DNA of 42,201 bases from the NCBI GenBank assembly GCA_913043145.1, contig CAJWLP010000010.1, positions 1 through 42,201 on the forward strand. The letters run 5' to 3'. This document shows, one piece after another, positions 24,473-34,139 of this stretch (position 1 is the stretch's first letter; every line of letters starts with the position of its first letter). The notes below the pieces were generated by a model. It was not told the DNA's origin. It did not search any database and saw nothing but the letters and a program-made list of their open reading frames with translations. This DNA comes from an uncultured Bacteroidota bacterium. GTDB taxonomy: Bacteria > Bacteroidota > Bacteroidia > NS11-12g > UBA9320. The position numbers were made by a program, and so were the translations under genes.

Positions 24473-25159
24473 TTATTTAATAATTTCTAAAAGTTCTACT
24501 TCAAATAATAAAGTAGAACCAGCTGGGATAGGTCCTGTTCCTCGATCACCATATGCTAAGTCAGCAGGAATTACTAACTCCCATTTTGAACCAACGTTCA
24601 TCATCATTAAGGCCTCAGTCCACCCTTTGATAACCTGATTAGTAGCAAATTCTGCAGGTGTGCCGCGTTCAATTGAACTATCAAATACCGATCCGTTAAT
24701 CAACTTACCCGTGTAATGTACCTTTACTTTATCACCCTCAGTTGGAATTTCACCAGAACCTTTAGTTATGACTTTATACTGCAAACCTGATTCTGTTACT
24801 TCTACTCCTTCTTTGGTCATGTTTTCAGCTAAAAATTCATCACCCTCCTTACGTACAACAGCACTTTGTTCTTGCTTTAATTTTTTGAAGTAGGTGTTCA
24901 TAAAATCACTAGCTAACTCATCACTGATTTCGGATTCTTTTCCATCAAATACTCGCTGTATTGCAGTTAAAAATGAGGTCCTGTCAAGTTCAGTTTGTCC
25001 CGTGTTACTTTTTAAACCTTTTGCATAGTTGTACCCCAATAAATAACTTACGCTATCCAATTGAGTGGATAGCTCGGTATCAAGGGAGGTATCAATTGTT
25101 TCTTGTGTTTGGCAGGCAACTAAGGTTAATGCAATACCAAAAATTATTAATTTATTCAT
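24473..25159 (-). CDS. FKBP-type peptidyl-prolyl isomerase lipoprotein (FkpA/Mip-like)
   Basis: A 228-residue exported protein: signal peptide with lipobox LVAC (C16), an N-terminal helical dimerisation region (about 25-115; [15 protein letters not shown], then [15 protein letters not shown]), and a C-terminal FKBP domain (about 130-228) with [38 protein letters not shown] and [10 protein letters not shown]. It should catalyse proline isomerisation or act as a chaperone for envelope proteins. This architecture is the same as FkpA and Mip. It lies between the ABC-F gene (24 bases upstream) and pepE. Confidence 0.93.
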   Translation of the reverse strand: MNKLIIFGIALTLVACQTQETIDTSLDTELSTQLDSVSYLLGYNYAKGLKSNTGQTELDRTSFLTAIQRVFDGKESEISDELASDFMNTYFKKLKQEQSAVVRKEGDEFLAENMTKEGVEVTESGLQYKVITKGSGEIPTEGDKVKVHYTGKLINGSVFDSSIERGTPAEFATNQVIKGWTEALMMMNVGSKWELVIPADLAYGDRGTGPIPAGSTLLFEVELLEIIK

Positions 25160-25183
25160 ATTATTACTTTGTTTTATTAATAT

Positions 25184-26803
25184 TTAAGCGTCTAATTTAA
25201 GATCTTTATATAATTCTGAACGTCTTATTTTTAAATCGTCATCTTCTCTGTAAGAGTCATAATCTGTCTTTTTATCAACTGTGCCATTAGGGCTAATTTC
25301 TATTATTCGATTAGCAATGGACTGAATGAATTGATGATCATGTGATGTAAACATCGCAGTTCCTTTGTAATCTTTTAAACTATTATTAAAAGCGGTGATT
25401 GATTCTAGATCTAAGTGGTTTAGTGGTTCATCCAACATTAAGAAATTAGGATTGGACAACATAAGCTTTGATATCATGCAACGTACCTTTTCACCACCAC
25501 TTAGTACATTACATTGTTTTAATGCTTCTTCCCCACTGAATAACATTTTTCCTAAAAATCCACGAATGAATGTTTCATCCTTTTCTTCAGAATACTGACG
25601 TAACCAATCTACTAAACTTAGCGTTGACTTAAAATACTCATCATTATGATTAGGCAAGTATGCTTGATTGATGGTAATTCCCCACTCTATTTCTCCACGA
25701 TCAGGTTCAATCTCACCATTTAAAACCTGATAAAACTTAGAGGTAATGATACTATGCTTTGAGAATAAAAATACTTTATCACCTTTAGTTAGGTTAAATG
25801 AAATATTCTCAAAATAAGGTGCTAAACTTAGATTCTTGACATTAAGAATTTGATCTCCAGCTTCTCGTTCTTGAACAAAAATAATGGCGGGATATTTTCT
25901 GCTAGATGGTTTGATTTCTTCCAGATTAAGATTGTCCAACATTTTTTTTCGAGAAGTTGCTTGTTTAGATTTTTTTACATTGGCACTAAATCGAGCAATG
26001 AATTCTTGAAGTTCTTTTTTACGCTCTTCGGCCTTCTTGTTTTGATTTTGTTGTTGACGAAGAGCCAATTGAGAACTTTCATACCAAAATGTATAGTTAC
26101 CTCCAAATTGGTTAATTTTATTAAAATCAATATCAACAATTTGAGTGCATACCGAATCTAGAAAGTGTCTATCGTGAGATACAACTATAACAAGATTTGG
26201 AAAATTTAATATAAAATTCTCCAGCCATGATACTGTCTCAATATCTAAATCATTAGTAGGTTCATCCATTACAAGAATGTCAGGACTACCAAACAAAGTT
26301 TGAGCAATGAGTACACGAACCTTTTCATTGTTACTCAGGTCCTTCATCAACATGTTATGCTTCTCTGTAGGAATACCTAAACCACCTAATAATTCTCCGG
26401 CCTCACTTTCAGCCATCCAACCGTTCATTTCTGCAAATTTCTCTTCTAATTCAGAAGCTTTTATTCCATCCTCCTCTGAAAAATCAGGTTTAGCATAAAG
26501 CTCATCCTTTTCGAGCATAATATCGTACATCTCTTTATGCCCCATCATGACAGTGTGCAATACAGGGTGTTCGTCATATGCAAAGTGATCTTGGCTCAAA
26601 ACAGCCATTCGCTTACCTTTCTCAATTGAAACATGACCAGATGTTGATTCCATGTCCCCTGTAAGTACTTTTAAAAAAGTTGATTTACCAGCACCATTAG
26701 CACCGATAATACCATAGCAATTATTGGTATTAAATTTTAGGTTTACTTCATCGAACAAAACCCTCTTCCCAAAACGAATGGATAAATCACTGACTGCAAT
26801 CAT
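25184..26803 (-). CDS. ABC-F family ATPase (YbiT-like)
   Basis: A 539-residue protein with two ABC ATPase domains and no membrane segments. Domain 1 has Walker A GANGAGKST (about 36-44), signature LSNNEKVRVLIAQ and Walker B ILVMDEPTNDLD. A charged linker with a KKSKQATSRKK run joins domain 2, which has signature LSGGEKVRCMISK and Walker B FLMLDEPLNHLD. Domain 2's Walker A is degenerate: KVFLFSKHS replaces GxxGxGKS/T, so only one ATP site may be complete. That pattern, with length about 540, fits the YbiT subgroup. ABC-F proteins act on the ribosome. It heads the run leading to FKBP and pepE. Confidence 0.88.
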   Translation of the reverse strand: MIAVSDLSIRFGKRVLFDEVNLKFNTNNCYGIIGANGAGKSTFLKVLTGDMESTSGHVSIEKGKRMAVLSQDHFAYDEHPVLHTVMMGHKEMYDIMLEKDELYAKPDFSEEDGIKASELEEKFAEMNGWMAESEAGELLGGLGIPTEKHNMLMKDLSNNEKVRVLIAQTLFGSPDILVMDEPTNDLDIETVSWLENFILNFPNLVIVVSHDRHFLDSVCTQIVDIDFNKINQFGGNYTFWYESSQLALRQQQNQNKKAEERKKELQEFIARFSANVKKSKQATSRKKMLDNLNLEEIKPSSRKYPAIIFVQEREAGDQILNVKNLSLAPYFENISFNLTKGDKVFLFSKHSIITSKFYQVLNGEIEPDRGEIEWGITINQAYLPNHNDEYFKSTLSLVDWLRQYSEEKDETFIRGFLGKMLFSGEEALKQCNVLSGGEKVRCMISKLMLSNPNFLMLDEPLNHLDLESITAFNNSLKDYKGTAMFTSHDHQFIQSIANRIIEISPNGTVDKKTDYDSYREDDDLKIRRSELYKDLKLDA

Positions 26804-26886
26804 ACTTTGCTATTATTATGCTAAAGGGTGCAATATTAAGGTTTTAGATTGTTAAAATAAATAAAGAAGTAACCTATAATTTTAGA

Positions 26887-26894
26887 TATATTTG
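26887..26894 (+). promoter_or_regulatory. -7 promoter box TATATTTG for the RRM gene leader
   Basis: TATATTTG matches TAnnTTTG exactly. It predicts a transcript start near 26899 and hence a leader of about 90 bases before the RRM start codon at 26992. No TTG is present at 17-23 bases upstream. Confidence 0.45.
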
Positions 26895-26919
26895 CATCAT
26901 ACAATAAAGGAACACAAAA

Positions 26920-26958
26920 ATGGCTTCACTTTTAAATTTTCTAATGCTTTTGCCATAG
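26920..26958 (+). CDS. Possible 12-codon leader ORF before the RRM gene
   Basis: ATG at 26920 opens a short ORF reading MASLLNFLMLLP and ending at TAG (26956-26958). An AAAGGA stretch ends 8 bases before the ATG, a better Shine-Dalgarno than that of the RRM gene itself. The ORF is in frame with the RRM gene and no other stop lies between, so one TAG separates the two. ATGGC at the start and GCCAT at the end are complementary. It could be a regulatory leader peptide or simply chance; leucine richness alone does not show attenuation. Confidence 0.35.
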   Translation: MASLLNFLMLLP

Positions 26959-26991
26959 CACATTGTTCCAAAAATTACTATTTATAATACA

Positions 26992-27255
26992 ATGAACATT
27001 TTCGTAGCAAGTCTACCATTTAGTGTGGACGACCAAGAATTAAGAGAACTTTTTGAGCCATATGGCGAAGTATCATCATCAAAGGTCATCTTTGACAGAG
27101 ACAGAAACCGATCCAAAGGATTCGGTTTTGTAGAAATGAATGACGATGCCGCTGCTCAAACAGCAATAGCTGAACTAAACGAATCTTCTTTTCAAGGAAG
27201 AGATATCGTCGTAAAAGTTGCAGAGGAAAGACCCCAACACAATAACAGGTATTAA
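26992..27255 (+). CDS. RRM-domain RNA-binding protein
   Basis: An 87-residue protein that is one RNA recognition motif. RNP2 is IFVASLPF (residues 3-10) and RNP1 is KGFGFVEM (about residues 43-50), with aromatic residues at the RNA-stacking positions. It ends in a short polar tail EERPQHNNRY. Such RRM proteins are known in Bacteroidota and cyanobacteria, are often induced by cold, and in Bacteroides affect mRNA and sRNA stability; the role here is inferred. The gene has its own -7 box, a leader of about 90 bases with a small ORF, and a strong terminator, so it is a single-gene unit. Confidence 0.93.
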   Translation: MNIFVASLPFSVDDQELRELFEPYGEVSSSKVIFDRDRNRSKGFGFVEMNDDAAAQTAIAELNESSFQGRDIVVKVAEERPQHNNRY

Positions 27256-27276
27256 TTTATAAACATTTAAAAATTC

Positions 27277-27306
27277 AAAGCTCCCAAATTTTGGGAGCTT
27301 TTTTTT
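27277..27306. terminator. Strong rho-independent terminator between RRM and GT4 genes
   Basis: AAAGCTCCC (27277-27285) pairs with GGGAGCTTT (27293-27301) around an AT-rich loop that can pair further. Eight T follow (27299-27306). It ends the RRM transcript on the plus strand. On the minus strand the left arm is followed by only a few T, so two-way action for the convergent glycosyltransferase gene is possible but weaker. Confidence 0.9.
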
Positions 27307-27360
27307 AAAGAAAAATTTACATAAGAAATATTTTCATCAATAAATTACTAAATAGTTAGT

Positions 27361-28551
27361 TTATGTCATATTCAAATAAATGTCATTAACATAAAAATCA
27401 AGCTGATCGGTTATGCTGTCCCAACTAAAACGTTGATGTGCTATGGTTAACCCCTTCTCTCCAACCTCACGTCGTTGGGCAATATCAGAAAGTAAATGAT
27501 TGACTTGATAAACAAAATCATTGGATTCTTGAGCCATAATTACTCCATCACCACTTTCAATTTGAAGACCAGCAAAACCTATTTGTGTACAAACCACAGG
27601 AACACCCATAGCCATAGCCTCTAATACCTTATTTTGTGTGCCCGCCCCAAACCGAAGAGGTGCTACAAGAATGGAACACGTACGATACAAATCTGATATA
27701 TCAGGCACAAATCCCGTAATATCAATTCGATCACTTTGTAATTTTTGAATTTCCTCAACAGGTCGCTGACCTGCAATAACTAATTTAACATGAGGATTTT
27801 TCTTCTGAATACTTGGCCATAGCTCTTTAATAAAATAAATCACTGCATCTACATTGGGAGCATAATCCATATTACCCGTAAAAAGTAATTTATTATTTAT
27901 CGAATAATCATGCCCACCTTCAGCATCAAATGTTTCAAGATCAACACCATTCAATAATATATTAATGTTGTTTACTTGGTGTAATTTTTCAAGGTATTTT
28001 TTGTCTTCTACTGAACACACTAAGACCTTGTTATATTGCTTAATAATTTGCTCTGCCTTAGTTAATCTTTTAATTTCAATTCTGTCAATTAAACGATTAA
28101 TTAAAGGTCTTTTGGTCTCGTTCCGTCTTTTAAAATAAAGTGAAAAAGCATCTGGTAAGTCAAGAATTTTAGGGATATTTAAGTGGGATGTATATTGACT
28201 CATCCGCAAATGTTGAGTATGAACCACATCAATAGCATAACGTTCCACAGCCCAATTTACAATCCGTCTCATTTTAAAACTTTTGAAGTAGGCTAATTGC
28301 AAAGGTGTACTTGAAAGTAATGCAGGGATACAATTTATTACAGACATCCAACGAGGGAGATAAATCAACTCAATCTCCTTAAAAAATGGTGTAATCTCCT
28401 TAAGGTATTTTAGTTCATCTCTTTTCTCGTAGAAAGTAACTAGATAAAGTGTATGTTTTTGGGCTAATCTTCGAGTTAAATTATAAATTTTAAGCTTATC
28501 TCCCCTATAGGGTGGATAAGGAAATCGATTAGCAACAAACAAGATATTCAC
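27361..28551 (-). CDS. Glycosyltransferase family 4-type (sugar transferase)
   Basis: A 396-residue GT-B glycosyltransferase. The N-terminal half opens with ILFVANRFPYPPYRGDKLKI, and the helix with VVHTQHLRMSQY follows near residue 110. The C-terminal half has LLFTGNMDYAPNVDAV (about residues 224-239), LVIAGQRPVEEI, ITGFVPDISDLYRTC and APLRFGAGTQNKVLEAMAMG (about residues 297-316), with the donor-binding EAMAMGVPVV. The pattern resembles the sugar-transferase subgroup linked in some species to exopolysaccharide/exosortase loci, but no such genes are near. Sugar and acceptor are unknown. The start is GTG, placing the conserved first strand at the N-terminus. It diverges from ribBA. Confidence 0.9.
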   Translation of the reverse strand: MNILFVANRFPYPPYRGDKLKIYNLTRRLAQKHTLYLVTFYEKRDELKYLKEITPFFKEIELIYLPRWMSVINCIPALLSSTPLQLAYFKSFKMRRIVNWAVERYAIDVVHTQHLRMSQYTSHLNIPKILDLPDAFSLYFKRRNETKRPLINRLIDRIEIKRLTKAEQIIKQYNKVLVCSVEDKKYLEKLHQVNNINILLNGVDLETFDAEGGHDYSINNKLLFTGNMDYAPNVDAVIYFIKELWPSIQKKNPHVKLVIAGQRPVEEIQKLQSDRIDITGFVPDISDLYRTCSILVAPLRFGAGTQNKVLEAMAMGVPVVCTQIGFAGLQIESGDGVIMAQESNDFVYQVNHLLSDIAQRREVGEKGLTIAHQRFSWDSITDQLDFYVNDIYLNMT

Positions 28552-28604
28552 CGTTGCGAAGATACGAGAGGTATTTGTATTATCAGCATTGTAATCTAAT
28601 GTGT

Positions 28605-28633
28605 TTTGAGTATCCTGATTATCATTACTTTTG
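28605..28633 (+). promoter_or_regulatory. Promoter of ribBA (TTTG, 17 bases, TACTTTTG)
   Basis: TTTG at 28605-28608 and TACTTTTG at 28626-28633 are separated by 17 bases, a full match to the Bacteroidota promoter pattern. The ribBA ATG is at 28643, so the leader would be only a few bases long. That leaves no room for an FMN riboswitch. Confidence 0.6.
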
Positions 28634-28642
28634 CATTAAAGA

Positions 28643-29848
28643 ATGAATAATTTTAAATTAAATACCATTGAGGAGGCCATTGAAGAAATTCGAAATGGTA
28701 AAATGATCATTGTAGTGGATGATGAAGATCGAGAGAATGAGGGCGATTTTTTAACAGCAGCTCGCAATGTTACCACTGAAATGGTTAATTTCATGGCTAC
28801 TGAGGGTCGTGGGCTTATTTGTGTACCACTAACTGAGGAACGTTGTGACGAATTGAATCTTGATTTAATGGTTGGAAAAAACACAGCCCAATTTGAAACA
28901 CCATTCACAGTATCTGTAGATTTAATAGGACATGGAACAAGTACTGGCATTTCTGCTTATGATCGGTCCATGACCATTCAGGCTCTAGTAAATCCAGATA
29001 CCAAACCTAAAGAGTTAGGTAAGCCAGGTCATATTTTCCCATTAAGAGCTCGAACCGCAGGTGTATTAAGAAGAGCTGGACATACAGAGGCTGCGATAGA
29101 TTTGTCTCGTTTAGCTGGATTTGAACCTGCAGGTTGTATTGTTGAGATTATGAATGAGGACGGTTCAATGGCTCGCCTTCCTGATCTAATGAAGGTTGCT
29201 AAAAAGCATGATATGAAAATTGTGTCTATTGCTGATTTAATCGAATATCGTTTGAAGCACGAAAGCCTAATCGAACGACAAATTGATGTTCAAATGCCGA
29301 CTAACGATGGATCTTTTGACTTGGTTGCATATAAACAAACAAGTAATGGTATGGATCATTTAGCTTTAGTGAAGGGAAAATGGGAAGATGACGAGCCAAT
29401 TCTAGTAAGGGTTCATTCAAGTTGCTTGACTGGAGATATATTTGGAAGTTGTCGATGTGACTGTGGAGAACAACTTAAAAAAGCCATGCAAACTATTGAA
29501 GAGGAAGGTAAAGGAGTAATTGTATACATGAATCAAGAAGGTCGTGGCATTGGTCTAATTAACAAACTCAAAGCATACAAACTTCAAGAAAACGGAATGG
29601 ATACTGTGGAGGCAAATCTTGAATTAGGATTTCAGATGGACGAAAGAGATTATGGAGTTGGAGCTCAAATACTTCGTGATTTAGGAGTTCGTAAAATTAA
29701 GCTGATGAGTAACAATCCTAAAAAAAGAAAAGGATTAATAGGTTATGGACTTGAAATTGTAGAAAATGTTGCTTTGCAAGTCGAGCCAAATCCACATAAT
29801 AAAAGTTATTTGACTACTAAAAAGGAAAAAATGGGACACGACCTTTAA
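28643..29848 (+). CDS. ribBA: Bifunctional 3,4-dihydroxy-2-butanone-4-phosphate synthase / GTP cyclohydrolase II
   Basis: A 401-residue fusion of both entry enzymes of riboflavin synthesis. The N-terminal half (about 1-200) makes the four-carbon unit from ribulose-5-phosphate: [10 protein letters not shown] (26-35) and the [20 protein letters not shown] stretch with its catalytic histidine. The C-terminal half (about 205-401) opens GTP: zinc ligands C261, C272 and C274 in [20 protein letters not shown], then NQEGRGIGL and [13 protein letters not shown]. Both halves look intact. It sits next to, and may be transcribed with, the ABC-F gene at 29885; no other rib gene is in the window. Confidence 0.97.
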   Translation: MNNFKLNTIEEAIEEIRNGKMIIVVDDEDRENEGDFLTAARNVTTEMVNFMATEGRGLICVPLTEERCDELNLDLMVGKNTAQFETPFTVSVDLIGHGTSTGISAYDRSMTIQALVNPDTKPKELGKPGHIFPLRARTAGVLRRAGHTEAAIDLSRLAGFEPAGCIVEIMNEDGSMARLPDLMKVAKKHDMKIVSIADLIEYRLKHESLIERQIDVQMPTNDGSFDLVAYKQTSNGMDHLALVKGKWEDDEPILVRVHSSCLTGDIFGSCRCDCGEQLKKAMQTIEEEGKGVIVYMNQEGRGIGLINKLKAYKLQENGMDTVEANLELGFQMDERDYGVGAQILRDLGVRKIKLMSNNPKKRKGLIGYGLEIVENVALQVEPNPHNKSYLTTKKEKMGHDL

Positions 29849-29884
29849 CCCATTGCTATCCACAAATAATAAAACGACCTAACA

Positions 29885-31798
29885 TTGCTACATATACAAA
29901 ACGTTTCATTTGAATTTGGAGGAAATTATCTATTTAAGGAAATTGATTGGTTTATAAAACCTAGAGAACGTATTGGTCTAATTGGTAAAAATGGTGCGGG
30001 TAAATCTACTCTCCTCAAATTAATCATAGGAAAATACGAGATAAGAGAAGGGTCAATCAACAAATCTGGGGGAATTAATCTTGGGTATTTATCACAAGAT
30101 ATGATTAGTGAGGATGGAAACCAAACCATACTGGAACACGCAAAACAAGCATTTGAGCGTGCACTATTTATTCAAAGTGAACTCGAATCACTTTATGCAT
30201 TGATGGAAACAAATCCAAGTGAGGAAAATATTCAAAAAATGGCTGACTACCAAGAAGAATTTGATGCTCTAGATGGTTATAATATTGATACTAAAACTGC
30301 AGAGATACTAGAAGGCTTAGGTTTTAAAACTCTTGATCTAGATCGTCCAATGAAAGAATTCAGTGGTGGATGGCGAATGCGTGTAGTTTTAGCTAAGATG
30401 TTATTGGAAGAACCTGACATTATGTTGATGGATGAGCCCACTAACCACTTGGATTTACCCAGTATTGAGTGGCTTGAAGGATATTTAAGTAATTATCCAG
30501 GCAGTGTAATCATTGTTTCTCATGATAGAGAATTTTTAAATAAAATGATCAATAAAACTGCTGAATTAAGCAATCAAAAGCTGTATTTGTGGGATGGTAA
30601 TTATGATTTCTACCTTAAGGCCAAAGTTGAACGAGACGACTTAATAAGTAGACAAGCGGCAAATCAAAATCAATACATTAAAGAACAAGAAAAATTCATC
30701 AATCGATTTAAAGCAAAAGCCAGTAAAGCAAAAGCTGTTCAATCTAGAATTAAAATGGTAGATAAGATCGAACGAATTGTTGAAATTGATGAAGATAAAT
30801 CAAATTTAAAAATTGATTTCAAGGTCAGTAATCCCAGCGGAAAAGTAGTTATGAACCTAAGTGAGATTCAGCAAGGATTCAATAACCAAACACTTTTTGA
30901 TGGAGTAAATCGAGAAATTGTTCGTGGAGATAAAATTGCACTTATTGGTGCTAACGGAACTGGGAAATCTACGTTTTTAAATATTATAGCTAATGAAATT
31001 AACTTTAAAGGCCATCGAAAAGAAGGTCATCAAGTAATATCATCCTTTTATGCTCAACATCAACTAGAAAGTTTACACCTAGATTACGAAATTTTAGAGG
31101 AATTACAATACGATGCCCCACATAAAACAGAAATGGAATTACGTAATATGTTGGGATGTTTTTTATTTGGTGGAGATGATGTATTTAAGAAAATAAAAGT
31201 ACTTAGTGGCGGAGAAAAAGCACGAGTATCACTTGCTAAAACACTGGTTTCAGAGGCTAATTTCCTTCTTTTAGACGAGCCAACCAACCATTTAGATATT
31301 GATTCGATAGAAATTATAATTGAAGCTCTTAAGCGATATGAAGGAACCCTTATTTTTGTATCTCATAATCGTTATTTTATCGAGAAATTAGCCAATAAAG
31401 TATGGTGGATTGAAGATAAAGATGTAAAGGAATATCCAGGTGATTATACTGAGTATTTATATAAAATCCATCAATCTCAAAAATCAATCGAATCAACCAT
31501 TAATAAAAAAAAGACTCAAAAATTAAATAAAAAAAATTCCAAAGATTCATGGAAACAAAAAGATAAAAAAGATGATAAACTCAAAAAGTTGCAAAAAAAA
31601 TTAGACAAAAAAGAAGAACAATTAGAAAACGCTCAGGTTCATCTTAAAGCACTAGAAGAACAACTCAATACAATTGAAGGTACAAACCAAAGCGAATATG
31701 TGAAGTTAAGTAAAGAATATTCTAATGCAACAACGTTGGTAAATCATCTAACTCAAGAAGCAGAAAAAATGATTGAAGAAATTATTAATTTGGAGTAA
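29885..31798 (+). CDS. ABC-F family ATPase (Uup-like, with C-terminal coiled coil)
   Basis: A 637-residue protein with two complete ABC domains. Domain 1: GKNGAGKST (about 37-45), signature FSGGWRMRVVLAK, Walker B IMLMDEPTNHLD. Domain 2: GANGTGKST (about 357-365), signature LSGGEKARVSLAK, Walker B FLLLDEPTNHLD. The last 110 residues are a lysine-rich stretch and a coiled coil (KKLQKKLDKKEEQLENAQVH), as in Uup and related ABC-F factors. The start is TTG: it aligns the conserved LHIQNVSFEFGG opening with the N-terminus, and an in-frame stop lies five codons upstream. The window's second ABC-F gene; the domains are only distantly similar to the one at 25184. Confidence 0.9.
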   Translation: MLHIQNVSFEFGGNYLFKEIDWFIKPRERIGLIGKNGAGKSTLLKLIIGKYEIREGSINKSGGINLGYLSQDMISEDGNQTILEHAKQAFERALFIQSELESLYALMETNPSEENIQKMADYQEEFDALDGYNIDTKTAEILEGLGFKTLDLDRPMKEFSGGWRMRVVLAKMLLEEPDIMLMDEPTNHLDLPSIEWLEGYLSNYPGSVIIVSHDREFLNKMINKTAELSNQKLYLWDGNYDFYLKAKVERDDLISRQAANQNQYIKEQEKFINRFKAKASKAKAVQSRIKMVDKIERIVEIDEDKSNLKIDFKVSNPSGKVVMNLSEIQQGFNNQTLFDGVNREIVRGDKIALIGANGTGKSTFLNIIANEINFKGHRKEGHQVISSFYAQHQLESLHLDYEILEELQYDAPHKTEMELRNMLGCFLFGGDDVFKKIKVLSGGEKARVSLAKTLVSEANFLLLDEPTNHLDIDSIEIIIEALKRYEGTLIFVSHNRYFIEKLANKVWWIEDKDVKEYPGDYTEYLYKIHQSQKSIESTINKKKTQKLNKKNSKDSWKQKDKKDDKLKKLQKKLDKKEEQLENAQVHLKALEEQLNTIEGTNQSEYVKLSKEYSNATTLVNHLTQEAEKMIEEIINLE

Positions 31799-31809
31799 CT
31801 ACTTAACTA

Positions 31810-33948
31810 TTACAAGTGGTTAAAAAAATAATTACTCACCTTTTCATATAGATGTACCCGATCTCTTCCTCTTACATTATGCTTGTGATGAGGATACACA
31901 AAATAATCTAATTGAACTCCCTTTTTAATCGCTGATTCAAGATATTGTAAGCTGTGTTGCCATAAGACCACATCATCTAAACCACCATGAATCATTAGTA
32001 ATTTTCCTTGCAAACTATCCAAATGATTTTTTAAATTTGTTTTATCATATCCCTCTGGGTTTTCTTCCGGAGTGTCCATATATCTTTCTGTATACATTAC
32101 CTCGTAAAGTGACCAATCAATAACTGGGCCACCAGCTACACCCACTTTAAATACGCCTGGATGACGGCTCATCATGCTCGTAGTCATATATCCTCCATAA
32201 CTCCATCCATGAACCCCAAAACGATTAGAATCAACCCACATTTGAGATTTCAACCAATTCACGCCAGATAATTGATCAATCATTTCGTTTTCGCCACAAT
32301 TTCTAAAAATACTACTCTCAAATTCAAATCCTCGATTAGCACTTCCTCTTCCATCAATACTAAATACTACATAGCCCTTCTGTGCCATATATTGATACCA
32401 GAGATTAGCCCCTCCCATCCATTGATTCTTGATGAGTTGAAGGTGTGGTCCATTGTATAAATAAACTACAACTGGATATTTTTTAGAAGAATCAAAATCA
32501 ATAGGTTTAAAAATACGATAATATAAGTCATCCCCACTTTCCCCTGTTAACTTACCAATTTCCATTTCACCAAGTTTATAATCCATAAGCGGATTATCAG
32601 ACTTATACAAAATTTCACTAACTGTACCATTTTCATTGATTAATCGAATCTCTCTGGGATTTCTGGTGCTTGAAAAATCATCCAAAAAAAGTGAATTATT
32701 TTGATTGGCAACTATGGAATGATAACCTGAACTACTAGTTAATTTGGTTATTTTACAATTTTTAAGACTCACTTTATAAAGATGCCTTTCTATAGGGCTA
32801 TCTTTTGTAGCGGTTATAAAAAGATATTTACCATCCTCTGATTCCCCATGATAATCAGTTACAATCCATTCTCCTTTGGTTACTTGATTAATGAGTTTTC
32901 CGTTGTCTGAATATAAATACAAGTGATTGTATCCATCACGCTCACTCCACCACAGAAATTTAGATGGATCATGCGTTAAAAATCTAGCTGGATGTTCTGG
33001 TTCGACATATCGATCATTTGTTTCTTCGAATAGCGTTTCAATAAAATCACCTGAAGTCGCATCATATTTATTTAACCACATGTGATTTTGAGCTCGATTC
33101 ACTATAGCAATTAGGAGGTATTTTTCGTCTGGTGTCCATGATATATTTGTAAGATATTGCTCTTTATCTCCAGTAGTTTTGATAGTTATTGGATCGGAAT
33201 GATCATACATATTTTTGACTTTGACAACAACATGGTGACTTTTCGAACCCGCAGTTGGATACCTAAGCATTTTTGCTGAAGCTGGAGTATCAGATAATTT
33301 ATATAGTGGATACTCCGAAACCATCCGCTCATCCATCTCATAATATGCTAATTTACGATGTTTTGGTGAAGGGAATAAGCCATCTGTTATTCCAAATTCG
33401 CTTCGATGCACACTCTTCCCAATAACTATTCCATCAATATCTGAGGTAATCGCATGATTAATTGCTTTTACACCATAAGCCAAACCATTCTTTAAATGAG
33501 CTACATAACCCGAAGCATCAGAGAATAAATTTGGATTAGATACATCATTTGATAGTTCAAAATGAAGAATAGTCGAAGTTTTCAAATCAATATCATAAAT
33601 AAAAACTTGTTTACCTGTAACATATTGAAACTCACGTTTAGAAACCCATTGAGCACGAGGCAATCTCTTTAACTTAAGACTATCCGGTAATGAGCCATTA
33701 ACATCTTCTAGAGTTATCTTTATAACCCTTCCTTTTGGAATTAAAATCTCTTGTACCTCAATGAAAGACTCTCCTTCATGAATTCTTAATTGAGAAAAAG
33801 ACTCACCTCCTGGCAACCACTGAAGATCATATAACCCTTTAGGGTATAAGTGATAACCTGATATGGCATCATCAATTGTTAATATCTTATCTTGAGACCA
33901 ACCAGAAAAGACAGAAAATATTAATAAAAAAGAAAATGTGTTTTTCAT
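31810..33948 (-). CDS. S9-family prolyl peptidase (dipeptidyl peptidase IV-like), exported
   Basis: A 712-residue protein with signal peptide (FSVFSGWSQ, about residue 19). The N-terminal part (about 25-460) is a beta-propeller of the DPPIV_N type, with repeats such as KYLLIAIVNRAQNHMWLNKY. The C-terminal part (about 480-712) is an alpha/beta hydrolase: nucleophile S583 in GWSYGGYM, the acid D658/D659 in GGLDDVV, and H690 near HHKHNVRG. It should release X-Pro dipeptides from peptide N-termini in the periplasm. Close relatives in Bacteroidota are DPP IV-type enzymes. No operon partner; it converges on the ABC-F gene with 11 bases between. Confidence 0.92.
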   Translation of the reverse strand: MKNTFSFLLIFSVFSGWSQDKILTIDDAISGYHLYPKGLYDLQWLPGGESFSQLRIHEGESFIEVQEILIPKGRVIKITLEDVNGSLPDSLKLKRLPRAQWVSKREFQYVTGKQVFIYDIDLKTSTILHFELSNDVSNPNLFSDASGYVAHLKNGLAYGVKAINHAITSDIDGIVIGKSVHRSEFGITDGLFPSPKHRKLAYYEMDERMVSEYPLYKLSDTPASAKMLRYPTAGSKSHHVVVKVKNMYDHSDPITIKTTGDKEQYLTNISWTPDEKYLLIAIVNRAQNHMWLNKYDATSGDFIETLFEETNDRYVEPEHPARFLTHDPSKFLWWSERDGYNHLYLYSDNGKLINQVTKGEWIVTDYHGESEDGKYLFITATKDSPIERHLYKVSLKNCKITKLTSSSGYHSIVANQNNSLFLDDFSSTRNPREIRLINENGTVSEILYKSDNPLMDYKLGEMEIGKLTGESGDDLYYRIFKPIDFDSSKKYPVVVYLYNGPHLQLIKNQWMGGANLWYQYMAQKGYVVFSIDGRGSANRGFEFESSIFRNCGENEMIDQLSGVNWLKSQMWVDSNRFGVHGWSYGGYMTTSMMSRHPGVFKVGVAGGPVIDWSLYEVMYTERYMDTPEENPEGYDKTNLKNHLDSLQGKLLMIHGGLDDVVLWQHSLQYLESAIKKGVQLDYFVYPHHKHNVRGRDRVHLYEKVSNYFFNHL

Positions 33949-34101
33949 TCAACAAATATGCGGAATTATTAATCAGAAGTATCTATATATTTAAATCAAA
34001 TAGACAAAGACAAACGAATCTACAAAAATGAAATAATACCTAGAATCTATAAAAATGGACAATTAAGTGATTGTAATTTTTAAAAGATTAAGGATATGAA
34101 T

Positions 34102-34109
34102 TATTTTTG
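34102..34109 (+). promoter_or_regulatory. -7 promoter box TATTTTTG for the cold-shock-domain gene
   Basis: TATTTTTG is a full match to TAnnTTTG, 30 bases before the ATG at 34140. A TTG is present at 28 bases upstream, longer than the usual spacing. The rest of the gap 33949-34139 is plain AT-rich sequence. Confidence 0.4.
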
Positions 34110-34139
34110 TTACTATAATATTACACACCTAATAAATTA

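Noticed and set aside
28552-28642. An FMN riboswitch before ribBA
   Set aside because: The gap is 91 bases and the promoter leaves almost no leader. None of the conserved RFN segments is present.
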